Source: Ypsolopha sequella (Eukaryota; Arthropoda; Insecta; Lepidoptera; Ypsolophidae). From it: DNA of 64,000 nucleotides. Position 1 is the stretch's first letter. The number at the start of each line of letters is the position of its first letter. Below are positions 52,303 to 63,463 of this stretch, in pieces. The notes under the pieces are model-generated. The model worked only from the letters and a program-made list of their open reading frames with translations. It did not search any database and was not told the DNA's origin. The stretch lies in the NCBI GenBank assembly GCA_934047225.1, contig OW203986.1:16371221-16435220 (forward strand). The letters are read 5' to 3'. The translations under genes were made by a program, and so were the position numbers.

Positions 52303-55300
52303 GTAAGAAAATTTACTTTAGTAGTCATTGGTATTATATACCCGTTCTTCCAAAACATTACTTTTTGTGTATTTTCAGTTATGGGCTTATTTTGCCAGAA
52401 AAGAGTAAATCCGGGAAGCCCGTTTTTCAAGCCTCAAAAAATGTCTTTGGTGACGAATCAGACTCCGAAGAAGATGGTAATAAAAAGCCAGTATTACTGC
52501 GACCAAGCCATAATAGCAACAGACAGGTAAACATGGACACGCGCACGCACAAATTATATTGCACGCACGGCCCAGCATGACGGTATCGATTCGGTCATTT
52601 GGTGTAACACACACGACTTAACTTATTTTACAGAACTAACCTAATTTTAAGCGTCACGTCTTTCGGCTCGTCATTTGATTATTTCCTACTTGCTACGCAC
52701 TTCATATTTTACTAGACACATTACCCTATACTATAATTTCAACTTGCGGAAACTAGGAGTTTTCTAGATATATATTTTTTTAATTTTGATATTCAATTAA
52801 TTTTTGCTTTATTTGCATTATCAAAACACTGACAAAGTGTCAAACAGGGTTGCCAATCATATAATTTTTTTCCTTGTACATAAACAGCTAAAAATCTCAT
52901 ATTTTGGTTTTCGAACATCATACATTCATTGAGCATCTAAAATATGATAAAACCAAAAATAAGGCATATAAAATTATTTCATTTAGGATGTTTTACATAG
53001 TGAAATTAACTTTTGGAAGTTTTCTACTAAATAAAACATCACTTTGTATTAAAAGTCTTTTAGTATTACTTACTATAACAAAAATACTAAATTTGCTTAG
53101 AAGAACAAAACTCTTAAGTAAGTCCCTAAGTAGCAGCTTGGCGAAGTGTCCATAGAAGCCGATTCCCACTAGCTTTCCTTTCAAAAAAACCTACTACAAC
53201 CAAGGAATCCTGAATCTACCATTCATTATTGTAATGTTTTAACTTCCAAGTATTATGTACTAAAAAGTATTAGTAAAAAAAAAACACCTGCAGGCAACAT
53301 ACCTAAACTCATTAATGCATGCGGCATGTTTGCACGAAATTGGGAATAAACTTTTCTAGTACCTTGCATTGTTGCTGCTACTTGCTAACCCTTACCAGTC
53401 GTACAGAGAGCCAATGTTGAAAAGCAGAGGCAAGTACCAAGGTTTGGCTTCAAGGTTAGGCTGCTTAATGGATGGGATACCTTTCCTTGTCTCTCTAATT
53501 AAAACGTTTAAAATTTTTTTTTCTTTCTGATGCCTATACAAGTGCAGGGGGTATGACTGCTAAATTAAAAATAACATTTAGTTACGTATAGTTAGACATT
53601 TGTTTACATGTATTTCATTGTCTATGTGAGTGCTTGTGGATTGATTAGTTTTTTTTTTGTGATTTAGACAGGTAATTGATATTTTTCACCGGGTTTTTTT
53701 TATGTTTCTGTGTTTATCTATTTGTTCAATGCAGTTATTTAGTTTAGTATTTGTAATGGCTTTAATTCATACTAAGTACTGTTCGACTCATTACTTGTTT
53801 AACAGAGATACGATAAGATAGATTGTACAATAGATTTATGTGGATGACAGGCAGTTGCAAACTGAACAAAATGTTTTGCTTTTCATGTTTATTTCTATTA
53901 TCTGATTCTAACACATTTTGTATAGTGAAAGTGGAGCCTTATCTTCTGGAAAAACATTAAGAATTCTTAGAAGGGGCGCTTGCATTACCCGGTGAGTGCT
54001 TGTTTTGGATCGGCTTACCACCATTATAATCCCACCCCTCGCCACTGCTAAGTAGTAAGCCACTTCTGGTCTTCGTTTACATATCATTGGTAAATAGTGG
54101 TTTTTAGTGATTTCATGACGGGCCCCATTGGCTACAAAATGATGCCTGCATTGAAAAATCATGTTAGAAATTTCCGGTTATCAAAATCTCGTACATGATT
54201 GTACGAGGCTGTACGGAAAACCACAAATCTCGTATTTGTATGAGGAACTTAGTATGGTTGGCACCCCTGGTGTCAAAATGGAATGACGTTCCGTTTATCG
54301 CAATGACAAACGTCAATAGAATGAACACTGCTTAAAAACCAGGGTTCGAAAAAATCGGATTTTTAAAATAAAAATAAAAACATCGGATGTTGCACTTAGC
54401 GATAATTTAGTAATAACTGGCAAACTTAAAAGAAAAATACTCATGAGACATTTTAGTATCAGTAAATAAAACATAGTTTGAATAAAATAAAATAAACATT
54501 TATTGGGACTTTGCATGCATAATCAGTCTTAACAAGTAGGGAATGCATTCTTGCACCTAAATGTGAATCTCGGTATTTGCAAGATTAAAAAAATCAATCT
54601 CGCAAGATCTCGGTATTAGCGAGATCTTGCACTACTAAAAATTCTTTCGAAAAAATATGTTTCAACTACTGGTTAGTAAAAAAATTAAAACAAGATATCA
54701 ATCCAATTAAAGGGATGTATTTAAACATATAATAGTTAATTATATTATTCTATTGACCATACTGAAAAGCTTTCCCAAAGAAACATACAAGCGCAAATAA
54801 AAAAAATAATTCTCCTTTCCATAATAACTTTAAAAACCAACTGTAAATGTTGTATGGGCATGTGTTTTTTTTTCATTTATTTTTTTATGTTTCTTTGGAA
54901 AATTTGTTTAGTGTGATTTTATTTAAAGATAGGTAGCGATTTTTACTAACCAGTAGTTGAAACATATTTTGCTTTGGATTTGCTGGGTCTTTATCTTTTT
55001 TTTAAGTTATTCAAGTGTCGTCAATGCCCTGCATCTGTAATATGCACTGCCGCTTGATCTCGCAAATCTTGCGAGATCTCGCACTGATAACGATGCGTGA
55101 TTGATCTTGCAATATATGTGCGAGATCTCGGTATACCGAGATTGCATTTCCTAGTCACAAGTAACAAAAATAAAATATCAGTCTTCTAAAATTAATATCA
55201 AAACTTAAAACCAAACCTTAAATTTGTATTTTAATTAATAATCAGTCTGTGTGAGATCACATTCACAGATTATATAGTAGTTACTAACTACGTCACATTG

Positions 55301-58300
55301 ATAACATAATTATATAATATATAATTATAATTATTTAATTCAGGCTAAATCGTAAATTGAATCCTTTAAAATCAGCATATGATCACTTAAAAAGTATAAA
55401 CACACATAATATCTAATATTATAGCCGATTCTGAAGGCTTTAGTTTTAGTGCTGTCGAAACTAAATTACTTTGGAAAATTTTGGGAACAGAAGTTAAATT
55501 ACTTTGGAAAATTTTAAGTTTTGACAGCACTATAACTAAAATTCAAGCCTTCAGAATCGGCTTTAATAAGTATGTAAAACACACTTTAATGGCGCAAATG
55601 AGACAATGTCTTCATCATCCTCATCTGTTCGGGTTCATACTTGAGGACCCCAGTCCTCGAGACACCCGTCCTTTAGGACCCCGGTCCTTGAGAACCCCGA
55701 TAAATTTGATTATCTTTTTTTTGTTTAATTTTGCTATTATCATGCTGGTGTACCATCGATACAAAAAGTGCTTCAAAGTACATTAATTAAATAATGTGTT
55801 AGTTTGGTTAATGCAACCTAGTTTAGAGTTAAGCTGATATAATTTTATGTTATTCCATATTTTAGATCCCTAGAAATACTAATGACGACCCAGAAAAGTG
55901 GAACCATTGTTAAAAATTCTACCTGGCCACTAACTAGTTATAATGAAACAATAGAGCCGGCGCTGCCAGATGATATGCCAATAAATCTGTCTCTTTTACG
56001 CAAGCATAACAATGTACTTTTCTATCTCTTTCAATCATGCGAAATAATGACTAATAGCAATATGCAAGTAATAAGAAAATTTAGTGTGTCACACGAAGAT
56101 GTCGGGGGAAGGACCTTCTGGAGGGCTTACGCGTAATTATAATTTGATAAGAAATAGATTGGGTGGAAAGTGGTTATTGCATGCCGGACATGCCTATGTC
56201 TTACATAGACAAAATAATTATTCCAGTGTTTGGACCTGCAGTAACAAAAGGGGTAAAAAGTGTGGTGGTGCCGTGAAGTTAGATAATAAAGATGACTTTG
56301 TTGCTATTCAATGCAAACATTGTTTACAATTTTTTACACGTACAAATCTTTGCCGGAATTAAAAAAAGGTAAATGTAAAAGCACTAGTGCAGTTAAATAA
56401 AGTAAAAAGTACGCGTGATTTAAAAGCTGCATTATGGACCTAAAGGCGCTGAAATAAGAGCCACTTTATTAGCAACTGCTGATTATTCATTTTGTTAGTT
56501 TAACACTTTTGTTGGCGATTATACTTTAAGCGACATTGGCATTATTTCAAATTTATCGGGGTTCTCAAGGATCGGGGTCCTAAAGGACGGGGGCCTAAAG
56601 GATCGGGGTCTTCGAGGAAAAACCCATCTGTTCTGTGTCCAAATTAACCACTGTTATTTTCTGAATAATTTTAGTACTAGCAGTACTTATCCCGGCACTA
56701 GGACCAGCGGTATCATCGGATAATATTTGGGTATCATCATTGTTAGACTCCCAGATCCATTTGAGATTGCCAATCCGTTTTTCTGGCTGATTGAAGGTTT
56801 TGAACATGAATACCAATTTGTTGGCTTTTTCATTACCCAATTGCTTTCGCAGTTTTGATTGTACGAGGCCGAAGCTGGTCTAAAGCTAACATCACGCCGT
56901 CCCTTGGTGCATGCAACCACCAACCCGTCCGTCCGGGGCGGGTTGGTGGTCGTATGTGTCCCACAAAAAGTCAAGTAGCACACACAGAAAAAGAAAGAAA
57001 CAAACACTTCACACATTTACACTGCAGCGAAAGGAAAAGCGATAAACAAACCAGCAATTCTTTTAAATAAAAATCATGATATATATCAAGGTATAAAAAT
57101 CATGATATATATCAGCTAAAAACAGTAATAGTTGTAAATTATTTAGGTAAAATGGAACGTTTTTGATACGTTTTTTATATTTTGGGTATTAAGACTAGTT
57201 CGAAGGCCATAAACCAATTTAAAAAAAAGGGGTTGTTAGGTTTTAACATGAAACAAGTCAGAGCCGAGCATAGCATCTACTAGTCTGTTACTAAAAAGAC
57301 GTATAATGTGTAGGTCAAATTATATTTTAGAAAAGGTTAGGTTAGGTTTCAACATTACGAAACAAATCAGAGCCGAGCGAAGCGAGGCATCTCCTAGTCT
57401 GATACTAAAAAGTATATAATGTATAGGTCAAATTATATACATCCACATTTGTTAGACTACGCCTAGGAACAAAATTCTTAGGAACAGGTGTCTAATTATT
57501 TTGGACCGTTATAAAAAAAAATTTGGGCGGGGGGAAAAAATCAAATGCCCTTCCCGTCTTTCTTTTCGATATAGAAAGAAAAACAAATGTCTGTTTTGTA
57601 TTCTGTGCTATAGTTCTGGACTTTATACAATTATCAATCACCATTACGCCAGGCGCGTTAAGGCGATATGTAAAAGTTTTAGCGTCCCTGTTACGCCATA
57701 TGCGAAAAAACTGCCTCGCCGCGCGGCGCGGTACAGCTTGGGTTACCATTTTGAAATTTGAAAAATCCTGACAAAAAGCTGGACATTTAAACAAAAGTCG
57801 GGACAATTTTGTCACAAAACATAATAATAAATCATATGCGCAGCGCACGTTTTACAGGAATAGCGGGCGCGCCTAGGTTGAAAATACGAGAAGTAATGAA
57901 TTAAGAAAATAATTATTTTATGTAAAACTTTTTAGCCTAACAAAGTCCCGAAAAAAAGTCAAAAGTCTGGACATGTCCAGACAAATCCAGACGGTGGTAA
58001 TGGTAACCCTATAGGTACAGTACTTTCAGTCAAACAAAAAAAACTAAAGTTTGACACCCATTTGGAGCTCCTGAGACTAATAAATAGGAAGTGTCCCGCT
58101 GGCTGGAGGTCACCTGTAAACGTGTCCATCCTCCATTTTGACGGAACAAATCAAAAATTTGATTGTATTTGATGGAACTTATCCCGAACTAAATCCCTGA
58201 CCTGAACTACTATATAACAACGTCATAGGACTATTAGTGTATGTACTCAGATAGATACAGGATCGTGTACAAACATACATTTATACCAACATACGCGTGA

Positions 58301-61300
58301 AACACAGAACCCATTCCTTTTTAATTGGAGATTAAAAATGGCACTTAGATCGTAGACTAGCTTGGAAGTACCACATCAAGACCAAGTGATTGCTATCCGA
58401 CAACTAGCATTCCTAGTACTAACTAATTCAAGGGGAGAAGTAGATCACTTTAGCTTATTAACCTGTAATTTAGCTTATTAACCTGTTAATTTCCGTAAAG
58501 ATAATCTTCCCTTCAAGGATATATTTCTCCTCATATAAAGGGTGTTAAGATGAAGTCGCGGAAGCCGAAAACTAGCGATAGTCTCGCCTACTCGCCATAC
58601 GAACAATATCCCGTGAAAAAAAAATAGCCAAAACGAAAAAAAATAAATCTGTTGTTTCATACATTGCTCGTATGGACGAGTACTACGCCAGTTTCCGGCT
58701 TCCGCAACTTCATCTTAACACCCAGTAAATAATCATAGGAAATAAATAAAGCTTATAAAAGCAAAATATATCTAATATTTATCAACATTTTATAATTTAT
58801 TAATTTGCAGGCAAGAATTACCCAAGAGAAAGCTGTCATAGAAGACCCAACAGTTTATCAATACGATGAAATCTACGATTTCATGGCTACCAAAAAGAAA
58901 GAAGAAATAAGTAAAACGAAAGAAAGCAAAAAACCTAAATATATTGAAAATTTGCTGAAAACGGCTAACAAAAGAAAAATTGAAAATGAGCGTCGGATTG
59001 AGCGTCAAGTAAGCGCAAGAGTTACAGATTTATTTTTTTATAGTTTTTTACAAACTGATAATAAAACAATATTACTGCAGAGACCAGTAAGTGAGCTCTC
59101 CTGGACGAATAGGACTTTTATATACGAGTCCAGGAGGGCTACTTAATGGTCAAAGCATGTATAGTGCTTTTCTCAAAAATAAAACGAGACATTTTCCAGA
59201 TTTATTGTTCCGGAGATATGGCCAATCAAAGTTTTGCCGATTAATCTGTCAGTTGCCAAAAAGTGTAAAATTTGAATACGGGGCCGTAATCCGCGACCAC
59301 TTTTTAGTAACTGTCAAAAAGCTGTCAAAACCTGGCAAACGTTAATTTTTTTGGTCATGTAGCCTCTGTCGAACCATTCATTACAGTCTAAACCTGGAGT
59401 CTCTGGCACCAGCCGTTCAGGAGAAACGGTCGATCAACATTTTGCCAAAAAAAAAAATATCTTTTCCGCTTTTTTATTCATTAGGTCGCCTTTTTCTTAG
59501 AGTACCATGAACATGAGTCTAGCTTCAGCTGTTTAGGAGATATGGGGTGTTAAAGTTTTGAAATTTATTGAGAAACTTCCTTGAGGCTTGAAATAACTCT
59601 CCAGGATGAAGTTCTTACTGGCTTGTCTTTAGGGTATGAAATGATAACATTACAATATATTTTTGAGAAAATATTTTTTCAGGTGCAAAAGGAGCGTGAA
59701 AATGAAGGTGATGAGTTTGCTGATAAAGAAGTATTTGTGACAAGCGCCTACAAAAAGAAGTTGGAGGAGATGAGGCAGGAAGAGGAGAAGGAGAGACGAG
59801 AGGAGTATCTGGAGAGCATCGGAGACGTCACCAAGCAGACAGATTTAGGTAAAATTTTACGCAACTTATACATCCCAACCGTAAGTGGGCGTGCAATGCG
59901 CGTACAGCACGCGGGCGGCACGTCCAGGGGGGCCGGCAAATCGAGCGATCGATCACGTAATATTCAAAGTCATTGTCATAATAATAACTACCCCATATAT
60001 ATAGCTTTCTTCTCAGTTTGTACTTGTATGTGTCATGAATCATGATGAACCAAGTGAGTAAGAGCATGGCCTACCCTAGCAACTTTTTTTATTACTTGCT
60101 TTAAAGACTATTAAAAAGATTATATGTTGGCTCATCGGCCTATATGTCTTCAATGGGTAATACTAATAATCACGCAGCGAAACAACAAATTGGAGGGTTT
60201 TTAGCTAATACTGAAATATTTTGTAGGCAAAAAAATATTGAATTTAGATAGATTGACTTCAAATTTATACCTTATGAAAAAAAATCAAGTCGATCCCTTA
60301 ACCGCTTTCTTCTAAGGAACGTTTGAAAAAAATAGGTTGGAGATATATTTTTTTTAGACAAGTACGTATCTTGAGTGGCCCCTTTCCACTCAGGTGCAAC
60401 CGGGAATTAAAAAACCGGCCAAGTGCGTGTCAGGCCACGCGCAGTATAGCGTTCCGTAGTTGCCCAACACAATATGCGGACTCCTTCTCCAAGTAAATTT
60501 TATAAGTTTGTCGACTAATACAGATCGCGCTTGAAAGTTGCTCTTCTGAAGAACGGCCAATACATTTGTTTCCTGCCGATGCGAATCGCCCCGTGTTTAG
60601 AGTGGACTAAAAGTTTGGCGCGATCTGTACTCGTTAACTTGTAAAGCCTACTTAGCTGTGATAGTTTTCCTTTTAACTTCGTTATACATACTACTACCGT
60701 GAATATTTTCACAAATTCAAAAGCAACCGTTTAGCTGGCAGGGGGGGGGCACTTGACTAACAAAAATTTGCACTTTAAAGATTAATATTTCGCAAACGGA
60801 TCCCTGAATCGAAAATGGTTTTTACACACCTGTAAGAAGACGTGTATCGTAAGTACTTTGGCTCGTTCTCACACCAGTATGCAGGTAGTAGGAAATGTAC
60901 GTCCGCTCTCGCCTGTCGGTCTCACGTGACTAACTCAACTACCCCACTACCCGTGTGACCGAGACATTGTACACAAACACTACAACACCCGCAACATTTC
61001 TGAACGACCTATCCAACGACAACCCCCACCATGGGATAGACGAGAAAAAAAAAATTCATCCCCGCTTTGCGTGTAGGGGAGGTACACTGAAAAAAATAAA
61101 TTTTTCTTTGTTTTATTTTACGACTGTCGGCGTAATTAATATCTTTATAGTATTAAAGAGTCTCTGAGCTAAGCCGCGGACAGACAGACAGACAGACATA
61201 GCGAAACTATAAGGGTTCCTTGCTGACTACGGAACCCTAAAAAGATGATGCAATACAAAATGCAACTTTAAATAAAGTTCATTATAAATACTTCGAATCT

Positions 61301-62203
61301 TATATTAATGTTTTGCGCACGGCGCTTGGTGCGTGAGCTTGTGTTGCTCGGCTGAAGACTTGTACTATGCTGTCGCGTTGGTACTGCAATAAAAATTAAA
61401 AGCTGCGTATTTAAATTGTATTTACAAGCTCACGCACACATGGCCGCGCGCACAGATGAGTTGAAGTGTATGTACACAAATTTCAAATTATTTTTCAAAT
61501 CTCATCTTTATTATAATTATGAAATTTAGTTTGGTCTGAACTAAGTTCTTTTTTCTCATTAAGTGTTTTACTTGCAGGTGGGTTTTATCGACATTTATAT
61601 GAGCAGAAATTGGGTTCTGAAAAACCCAAAGAAACGCAAGAACCGCAGCAAATAGATCAGAACGTTAAAGATGAGGTAGTTACAGAAACTGATGACACAA
61701 AAAGCGATTCTCGCCAAAAAACTAAAAGTAAAACGAAGACCGATAAACAAAGTAGAAACTATAGAAAAAGAAAGTCTTCAGAAAGCAATCCTATGTTGTC
61801 CGAAGGAGAGATTGTGGAAACAGATGATGAAATTAATCGTGTGAACATTGATGAAATAAGAGCCGCAGCCAAAAAGAGTAAACAGGAAAAAGACGACAAC
61901 ATAGATGCTGATTCAGACTTTTCTATTGATTCGTCCAGTGAAGATGAGGACACAAATAAAGGAAATAGTAGCAAAGAAGAGAAAGCTGACAAATCTAAAG
62001 AAGACCTCCAAGAAAGTGAAGATGTCAAACTTTCATCACCTAAACAACAAGGATCGAAACAGTCAAGCGAAGAGGTGAAACCTAAAGAAAAACCAAAAGA
62101 AACGAAACCTAAAATAGATATTTGGAAAAAGCGAACTGTAGGTGAGGCGTTGGAACAAGCCTTGAAAAGATATTACGAACGAAAATCTGCCCGAGGTTAC
62201 TAA
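52292..62203 (+). CDS. NSRP1: Nuclear speckle splicing regulatory protein 1, five coding exons
   Basis: The family (CCDC55, DUF2040) acts in nuclear speckles in alternative splicing. Exons 52292-52302, 52379-52526, 58811-59008, 59683-59848 and 61578-62203, all GT/AG, phases closing to 1149 nt, 382 aa. The N-terminus NYGLILPEK then VFGDESDSEED matches the family start. The coiled-coil core EDPTVYQYDEIYDFM, KPKYIENLLKTANKRK, DEFADKEVFVTSAYKKKLEE and TKQTDLGGFYRHLYEQKLG is strongly conserved. The last 200 residues are Lys/Glu/Ser-rich and end IWKKRTVGEALEQALKRYY. Human NSRP1 is longer (about 558 aa) through its tail. The first coding exon has 11 coding bases. Intron 2 (6.3 kb) is full of nested transposons. 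Confidence 0.94.
52379..52526 (+). CDS. NSRP1: NSRP1 exon 2
   Basis: 148 nt after TATTTTCAG, YGLILPEKSKSGKPVFQ to HNSNRQ, donor GTAAAC. Ends in phase 0. Confidence 0.92.
52580..52665. repeat. MITE family A (truncated copy 4)
   Basis: cggtatcgattcgg ... acacgacttaacttatttta ... ctaacctaattttaagcg, then similarity ends. Begins about 55 bp after NSRP1 exon 2. One internal insertion (tcatttgg) relative to the other copies. Confidence 0.6.
54537..55153. mobile_element. 617-bp hAT-like foldback MITE
   Basis: Ends TAGGGAATGCATTCTTGCA and, reverse-complemented, TAGGAAATGCAATCTCGG. The interior is a long imperfect palindrome: gatctcggtattagcgagatc / gcgagatctcggtataccgag, and tgtttcaactactggttagt mirrored near 54945. 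Flanks ttaacaag and gtcacaag share five of eight bases, perhaps an eroded 8-bp duplication. Confidence 0.7.
55421..55567. repeat. MITE family B (copy 4)
   Basis: Ends atagccgattctgaaggct and, reverse-complemented, aaagccgattctgaaggct. It carries an internal short duplication of 'aaattactttggaaaatttt'. Confidence 0.8.
55882..56136 (+). CDS. Unassigned ORF in the MULE-like element
   Basis: 84 codons, MTTQKSGTIVKNSTWPLTS onward, overlapping the FLYWCH frame by 38 bases in another phase. No domain recognised. It may be an upstream exon or chance; the overlap region contains GT dinucleotides that could serve as a donor. Confidence 0.3.
   Translation: MTTQKSGTIVKNSTWPLTSYNETIEPALPDDMPINLSLLRKHNNVLFYLFQSCEIMTNSNMQVIRKFSVSHEDVGGRTFWRAYA
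56099..56362 (+). CDS. FLYWCH-type zinc finger protein, element-encoded
   Basis: 87 codons. After MSGEGPSGG comes YNLIRNRLGGKWLLHAGHAY, then VWTCSNKRGKKCGGAVK and FVAIQCKHC. The pattern 'G..L...G..Y......W.C....KC.A' is that of FLYWCH fingers, found both in host chromatin proteins and at the N-terminus of MULE transposases. The usual terminal HxH is replaced by KHC, so metal binding may be altered. It ends at TAA 56360-56362. It may be a truncated transposase N-terminus or a captured host exon. Confidence 0.6.
   Translation: MSGEGPSGGLTRNYNLIRNRLGGKWLLHAGHAYVLHRQNNYSSVWTCSNKRGKKCGGAVKLDNKDDFVAIQCKHCLQFFTRTNLCRN
56634..56880 (-). pseudogene. hAT transposase C-terminal relic
   Basis: A minus-strand frame reads TSFGLVQSKLRKQLGNEKA, NKLVFMFKTFNQ, then NLKWIWESNNDDTQILSDD. 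The 'K.RKQLGNEKANKLVF' block resembles the dimerisation helix near the C-terminus of hAT transposases. The MULE-like element is inserted in this frame's 3' part. A TAG lies upstream, so only a fragment survives. Confidence 0.5.
57236..57440. repeat. Diverged two-copy tandem repeat
   Basis: gttaggttttaacatgaaac ... gtaggtcaaattatat occurs at about 57236-57330 and again at 57340-57440, the second with an extra 'gcgaagcgagg'. Non-coding, NSRP1 intron 2. Confidence 0.65.
58540..58723. mobile_element. 184-bp MITE near NSRP1 exon 3
   Basis: Inverted ends GGGTGTTAAGATGAAGTCGC and, reverse-complemented, GGGTGTTAAGATGAAGTTGC, continuing through ggaagccg. It ends 88 bp before the exon 3 acceptor. Confidence 0.8.
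58811..59008 (+). CDS. NSRP1: NSRP1 exon 3
   Basis: 66 codons after TAATTTGCAG, ARITQEKAVIEDPTVYQYDE to ENERRIERQ, donor GTAAGC. Contains the family's EYD-type signature and KPKYI block. Confidence 0.94.
59100..59560. repeat. Dispersed 'gccgttaaagttttgaca' repeat (copy 3)
   Basis: Shares gttccggagatatggcc, agtaccatgaacatgagtct and ggagatatggggtgttaaag with 4720-5440 and 37750-38340. Lies between NSRP1 exons 3 and 4. Confidence 0.55.
59683..59848 (+). CDS. NSRP1: NSRP1 exon 4
   Basis: 166 nt after TTTTTTCAG, VQKERENEGDEFADKEVF to DVTKQTDL plus one base, donor GTAAAA. Confidence 0.94.
60411..61245. repeat. gggttccgta-family repeat (copy 2)
   Basis: Longer than the copy at 41487 because about 140 bp (60845-60985: gctcgttctcacacc ... 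cgtgtgaccgagac) are inserted; the insert's ends are weakly inverted. Lies in NSRP1 intron 4. Confidence 0.7.
61578..62203 (+). CDS. NSRP1: NSRP1 exon 5 (terminal)
   Basis: Acceptor TTACTTGCAG. GFYRHLYEQKLGSEKPKE continues the conserved core, then a charged tail (many K, E, D, S; SDFSIDSSSEDEDTNKG) and RKSARGY, TAA at 62201. The charged tail is predicted disordered and probably phosphorylated. Confidence 0.94.
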
Positions 62204-62420
62204 CTTTTATACAGGTGTAGATGGACCTGTATCTTAAATTAAAACCGTATACATACTTTACTGATCATACTGAACAGCTTTCTCAAAGATAATCATATTT
62301 TCAAGTCTGCTCAAAAGATTTTAGTCTTCTTTTCGTCCGCTATTTTGTTTTTCTAACAACTCTTATGAAAATCGATAATTGACATAAATACAGTCAACGA
62401 ATATTCTTGGACAAACACGT

Positions 62421-62597
62421 TAAGTGTCACATTTCGAAATGCAACCAAAGTTTTAACGGGGCGGGAGCGTTTTAGTGGAAGGAAAATTGCGCACTCTGTA
62501 AGCCTGTAGCACCGTGCGTGCCACGCACTAAAAACGTTTTATTTCTGGTGGCACCAGTACAACTTTGGTTGTTTACTTCTTCGAAACATGACACTTA
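62421..62597. repeat. 177-bp MITE
   Basis: Ends TAAGTGTCACATTTCGAA and, reverse-complemented, TAAGTGTCATGTTTCGAA, with a second arm (caaccaaagtt / aactttggttg). Confidence 0.65.
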
Positions 62598-62650
62598 TTT
62601 TAAAATATACCAATACGAGGTTATGTTCAGAATGTTTTTTGTTTGTATTA

Positions 62651-62950
62651 AGGGTCGATTCTACAGATTTTTAACAAAATATTAAGAAATAATTATAACG
62701 ACCAAAACACAATTTTTAGCTAAGACAACTTTTAACAATAGTTTGCTACATATATGCATAAACATATTTTTAATTATGGTAGCTTCAAAATAATTGGATT
62801 TTCTATAAGCGTGATATAAGATTTTTTTTTAAAATCAAATATATGTTTAATTGTTTATGCATCTATTTTTAAGTTGTCTTAGCTAAGGTTGTATTTTGGC
62901 CGTTTTAATTATTTCTTAATATTTGTTACAAATCCGCAGAAACGACTCCT
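62651..62950. mobile_element. 300-bp foldback MITE
   Basis: Long imperfect arms: agggtcgattctacagattt ... atattaagaaataattataa ... ttagctaagacaactt against their complement ending ggatttg..gcagaaacgactcct. Non-coding. Confidence 0.75.
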
Positions 62951-62959
62951 AAGCAATCG

Positions 62960-63387
62960 ATTTTTATGATAAAATGGCGAAATGTCGATAGAGGCCAAAA
63001 TCTTTGAACCCCTTTTGAATACTTACTCCGAATTTTTATGGGCACAATGTTTTCGATGGTTACGCGGTTAAGTTTCTCTGGGAAAATTGTTAAGTATGTG
63101 TAGTATAAATATAATACGACATGAATCCCCGAGGGGGTGCCAGAGGTGTTCCGAGTGTGAACTGTGAAATGCAAGTCACATTCGCCACACCCGCGTCAGA
63201 GAATATAAAGTATTACTACGTACCCGCGTTTCACCAACGATGATTACGTCCCGACGTGATGGGTGGTGAGCCCTATAGCTGTTCTTCGGGCACATATACA
63301 CGCTTTTTAGGTTTTCCTTCACCGTTCAAGCAAGTGATAAGTAAAAGGTTCTACAAATACTATGCAGATAAATTCCGGAAAACTCAT
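62960..63387 (-). repeat. Probable SINE body downstream of the tRNA-like head
   Basis: Contains gaaggaaaacc-like and agagaatataaagtatta words; the latter 18-mer also appears near 2675 and 6241 in complementary form. The 3' end is not clear and no poly(A) tail is seen. Confidence 0.35.
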
Positions 63388-63463
63388 TGGTGCGTCTGAC
63401 CGGGGATCGAACCTGGATCTCAATATTGAGAGGCCAGCGTTCTATCCCTGAGCTACCGTCGCC
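63388..63463 (-). repeat. tRNA-derived SINE head (tRNA-like, not a functional tRNA)
   Basis: The minus strand reads GGCGACGGTAGCTCAGGGAT (A box TAGCTCAGGGA) and later GGTTCGATCCC (B box), ending CCA, 76 nt. The acceptor and anticodon stems pair poorly, so a working tRNA is unlikely. The minus-strand sequence beyond it (aacggtgaaggaaaacc) matches a phrase common in lepidopteran SINEs. Confidence 0.55.

Larger units (their letters stand above)
55631..56625 (+). mobile_element. Mutator-like (MULE) element carrying a FLYWCH finger
   Basis: About 995 bp. Flanking direct repeats ATCTGTTC (55623-55630 and 56626-56633; nine bases match if the preceding C is counted). Terminal inverted repeats are about 80 bp, starting GGGTT on both sides and sharing ccgtcctttaggacccc, ccttgagaaccccgataaat. 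An 8-9-bp target, long inverted repeats with G-rich ends, and a FLYWCH domain inside together suit the Mutator superfamily. No DDE transposase core is visible, so it is non-autonomous or internally deleted. Confidence 0.82.

Noticed and set aside
57490..57850. Frames on both strands around 57500-57850
   Set aside because: All three frames are about equally open over a GC-richer patch; no conserved motif or splice structure supports a gene.
63388..63463. Functional tRNA gene on the minus strand
   Set aside because: A and B boxes are good but the acceptor and anticodon stems do not pair well, and the sequence continues into a SINE-like body.
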